A stretch of DNA of 7,583 bases from Methanocorpusculum sp. (lineage in GTDB: Archaea; Halobacteriota; Methanomicrobia; Methanomicrobiales; Methanocorpusculaceae), in the NCBI GenBank assembly GCA_029987245.1, contig DALTWG010000068.1:1-7583 (forward strand), read 5' to 3'. Under the pieces are notes generated by a model that was not told where the DNA came from, did not search any database, and saw nothing but the letters and a program-made list of their open reading frames with translations. The position numbers and the translations under genes are program-made. This document shows, in pieces, positions 5,871 through 7,583 of this stretch; position 1 is the first letter of the stretch, and every line of letters starts with the position of its first letter.

Positions 5871-7214
5871 ATGATGACCATGAAAAAAATCTTTACAATT
5901 CTCCTGATTTGCATTCTTGCAGCAGGATTCTGTTTTTCTGCCGGATGCGTGCAGGAAACGGAAAAAGTGAAACTCACGATTAAATCGCCTGCATTGACCA
6001 TGAACTGCATTACAGATTCGGAAATCAGCGATTCAACCGGATTTCTGAACAAAGCCTGGAATGCATTTGCCGCGCAGTATACAAAATACGACGTATCTGC
6101 CGACATTATCGAATTCGCCCAGACAGATTATGACAAATACGTTTCAGGTATGTATGATACCGAAAATGCGGCTGATATTTTGTACGCCGACTACTTTAAC
6201 ATGGCAACCTACATTCACGACGGCTATGCAGTCCCGTTGGATGATATAATTACTGACGATATCAGAGCGGATGTTGACCAGGGCTACTGGGATGCAAGCA
6301 CAGCTTCGGAAAACGGTAAAACATACATGCTGCCGTTTACCAACCGCCAGAACATTGTTATCTTCAATGAAGATTTGTTCCGCGCGGCAGGACTTGAGAA
6401 ATACTGCGGTAAAGGCGAGGTAATTCAGAGCTGGTCGCTTGATGAGTGGAACAGTGTTCTTGCAGCCCTGAAAGAAAATCTGCCCAAAGGGACCTATCCC
6501 ATGTTCATGTATGCCAAAAACAATCAGGGCGACACGCATATTATGATACTCTTACGCAGCCAGGGATGCAAATTCTTTGACGAAAACGGCCGGTTCAATG
6601 TCAACACGCCGGAAGGCATTGCAGCTTTGCAGTGGATTAAAGACAATTACGATGCAGGATATTACATTCCGAAATGTGAAGACATTGAAATTTTGGACTG
6701 TACAAATTCCTTCACCGGAAAACAGCTTGCCATGCTTGTCGGCAATGCTGCCTTAATTGATCAGCTGAGTGAGGCGGGTATCAACAACATCGGTTATGTG
6801 AACTTCCCAAGCAGTGACGGGAGCGGCTATGCAACGTCTTTTGTCACCGGCTTTATGGCATTTGACAACGGCGATGCAAAGAAACTCGAAGCTGCCAAAG
6901 ACTTCCTGAAATATATCTTTGAGAATGAAGAGTGGCTTGCCTATTCCGCGGGCGGAATTCCATGCAGCAAAAAAATTGCCGCACAGTACAATGATGCAAT
7001 CCAGGGTGCTGCTATGTATATTGCAAACAGCGGGCATGTCGTTGACTACACCGCAAACAACCCGAACTGGCTTGGTGTGCGCGCCGCTTTCTGGCCCAAT
7101 ATCCATGCGCTCCTGAAAGGAGAAATGACACCGGCCGAGACCGCGGCAGCCATTGATGCAAGCTGCAATGCGGCAATTGAAGAAGGGTACGCAAAGAGCA
7201 GACTGCATGAATAA
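5871..7214 (+). CDS. Extracellular solute-binding lipoprotein, family 1-like
   Basis: About 447 residues: a secreted binding protein of the sugar-type ABC family (family 1, MalE/UgpB-like in outline). It has a basic N-terminus (MMTMKK), a hydrophobic signal segment (residues 7-22) and a lipobox-like SAGC with C26 as the likely lipid-anchored cysteine; S instead of the usual L/V/I at -3 makes it a little atypical. Family features include the ADILYADYFNMATYI stretch, NGKTYMLPFTNRQNIVIFNEDLF, GRFNVNTPEGIAALQWI, and a C-terminal ALLKGEMTPAETAAAID motif typical of the group. Three in-frame ATGs (5871, 5874, 5880) compete; none has a clear Shine-Dalgarno, and the gap to the kinase stop is 4 bases, so translation is probably coupled. 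A further upstream ATG at 5727 lies inside the kinase gene and would spoil the signal peptide. No permease or ATPase gene is adjacent, so it may present a ligand to the kinase or work with a transporter elsewhere. Confidence 0.9.
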   Translation: MMTMKKIFTILLICILAAGFCFSAGCVQETEKVKLTIKSPALTMNCITDSEISDSTGFLNKAWNAFAAQYTKYDVSADIIEFAQTDYDKYVSGMYDTENAADILYADYFNMATYIHDGYAVPLDDIITDDIRADVDQGYWDASTASENGKTYMLPFTNRQNIVIFNEDLFRAAGLEKYCGKGEVIQSWSLDEWNSVLAALKENLPKGTYPMFMYAKNNQGDTHIMILLRSQGCKFFDENGRFNVNTPEGIAALQWIKDNYDAGYYIPKCEDIEILDCTNSFTGKQLAMLVGNAALIDQLSEAGINNIGYVNFPSSDGSGYATSFVTGFMAFDNGDAKKLEAAKDFLKYIFENEEWLAYSAGGIPCSKKIAAQYNDAIQGAAMYIANSGHVVDYTANNPNWLGVRAAFWPNIHALLKGEMTPAETAAAIDASCNAAIEEGYAKSRLHE

Positions 7215-7270
7215 GTGTTTGCTGCATCCATTGCACCGCCAGATGAAATAAAAAGATAAATAATGTAACA

Positions 7271-7305
7271 GCGGGGATACCGGTCCGCCCCCGTACCATT
7301 TTTTT
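7271..7305 (+). terminator. Terminator-like hairpin and T-run after the binding-protein gene
   Basis: CGGGG (7272-7276) can pair with CCCCG (7289-7293), and seven T follow at 7299-7305, 57 bases after the binding-protein stop. A second small hairpin (TCCG 7307-7310/CGGA 7316-7319) is followed by another T-rich run at 7324-7332. Archaeal termination depends mainly on T-rich tracts, so the two T runs are the more important signal. Confidence 0.5.
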
Positions 7306-7386
7306 CTCCGGGTTTCGGATGTGTTCTTTTTTGAAAGCCATTCATACAATTACGGTTACGTACCGGAAATGAACGGTTGAAAATAG

Positions 7387-7434
7387 TGAAAACAGAACAA
7401 AATAAGGCGGGGATAAAAACCCCCAATCTTATTT
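7387..7434 (-). terminator. Terminator-like hairpin after mcrA
   Basis: Read on the minus strand, AAATAAG (7434-7428) pairs with CTTATTT (7406-7400) and GGGG (7424-7421) with CCCC (7412-7409), with a small internal loop. T-rich sequence (TTTTGTTCTGTTTTC) overlaps and follows the distal arm. The hairpin begins 21 bases after the mcrA stop. On the plus strand no T run follows, so it serves the mcr operon. It implies that mcr and mtr are separate transcription units here. Confidence 0.55.
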
Positions 7435-7454
7435 CTCAAATCAGCTCAGCAAAT

Positions 7455-7583
7455 TTATTTTGCCGGGATGATTAAACCACGCTCGCCTGCCGGCATGAAC
7501 TCGCGGATTGCTCCTTTTGCGAATTCTGCACGCGGGTGTGCGAAGTCGAACTTGAGTGCCGGGTCTGCGAAGCAGATCTTGAT
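7455..7583 (-). CDS. mcrA: Methyl-coenzyme M reductase alpha subunit, 3' end (partial)
   Basis: The last 42 codons and TAA stop of McrA. The peptide starts IKICFADPALKFDFAHPRAE, continues FAKGAIREFMPAGER and ends LIIPAK; the FDF-x-x-PR and REF-x-PAGER signatures are typical of the McrA C-terminus. McrA carries most of the F430-containing active site of the enzyme that releases methane from methyl-coenzyme M and coenzyme B. The active-site residues and the commonly used marker region lie upstream, outside the window. mcrA is usually the last gene of mcrBDCGA, which agrees with the terminator-like hairpin just beyond it. The isoenzyme gene mrtA cannot be strictly excluded from 42 residues, but the position upstream of mtrE favours mcrA. 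Confidence 0.9.
   Translation of the reverse strand: MKICFADPALKFDFAHPRAEFAKGAIREFMPAGERGLIIPAK

Noticed and set aside
7012..7426. Minus-strand reading frames over the 3' end of the binding-protein gene and the convergent spacer
   Set aside because: They run antisense to a well-supported gene and through the terminator hairpin of the plus strand, with no recognisable protein features.
1..7583. CRISPR arrays, insertion sequences, tRNA or rRNA genes
   Set aside because: No regularly spaced repeats, transposase reading frames, terminal inverted repeats or cloverleaf patterns were seen.

Overview
The window is a piece of a methanogenic archaeon's core energy-metabolism locus. Evidence: five consecutive mtr genes (mtrE, mtrD, mtrC, mtrB and the 5' part of mtrA, all on the minus strand) encode subunits of the Na+-translocating methyl-tetrahydromethanopterin:coenzyme M methyltransferase, and the last 129 bases encode the C-terminus of McrA, the alpha subunit of methyl-coenzyme M reductase. 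Promoters look euryarchaeal (TTTAAATA boxes), with strong Shine-Dalgarno sequences. Protein flavour and gene order suggest the Methanomicrobiales, possibly a Methanocorpusculum relative; that placement is recognition from memory, not a search.

Layout: (1) 1-3177, minus strand, mtrA(partial)-B-C-D-E, tightly packed with overlapping stop/SD/start signals. The operon starts at mtrE and presumably continues out of the window beyond mtrA. (2) 3178-3745, a 568-base divergent control region. It holds the mtr promoter, a 5' leader that can fold into a three-helix element ending at the mtrE Shine-Dalgarno, a near-palindrome, an 11-bp direct repeat, a long hairpin of unknown nature, and the promoter of the next operon. 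(3) 3746-7214, plus strand: a membrane hybrid sensor histidine kinase with a fused receiver domain, followed after 4 bases by a family 1-like extracellular solute-binding lipoprotein. (4) 7215-7454, a convergent intergenic region with separate terminator-like hairpins for the two strands. (5) 7455-7583, the mcrA 3' end on the minus strand.

How they fit: Mtr transfers the methyl group to coenzyme M while pumping Na+, and Mcr reduces methyl-CoM to methane, so the flanks are the last two steps of methanogenesis. In several methanogens mcrBDCGA runs directly into mtrEDCBAFGH in the same direction. Here the same order is visible, but a two-gene kinase/binding-protein cassette of bacterial-looking type sits between them, pointing the opposite way. 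The cassette encodes no permease, no ABC ATPase and no DNA-binding output domain, so a ligand-sensing role for the binding protein together with the kinase is as plausible as transport. The most noteworthy items are this sensory cassette inside the methanogenesis locus and the structured RNA/DNA elements in the divergent control region.
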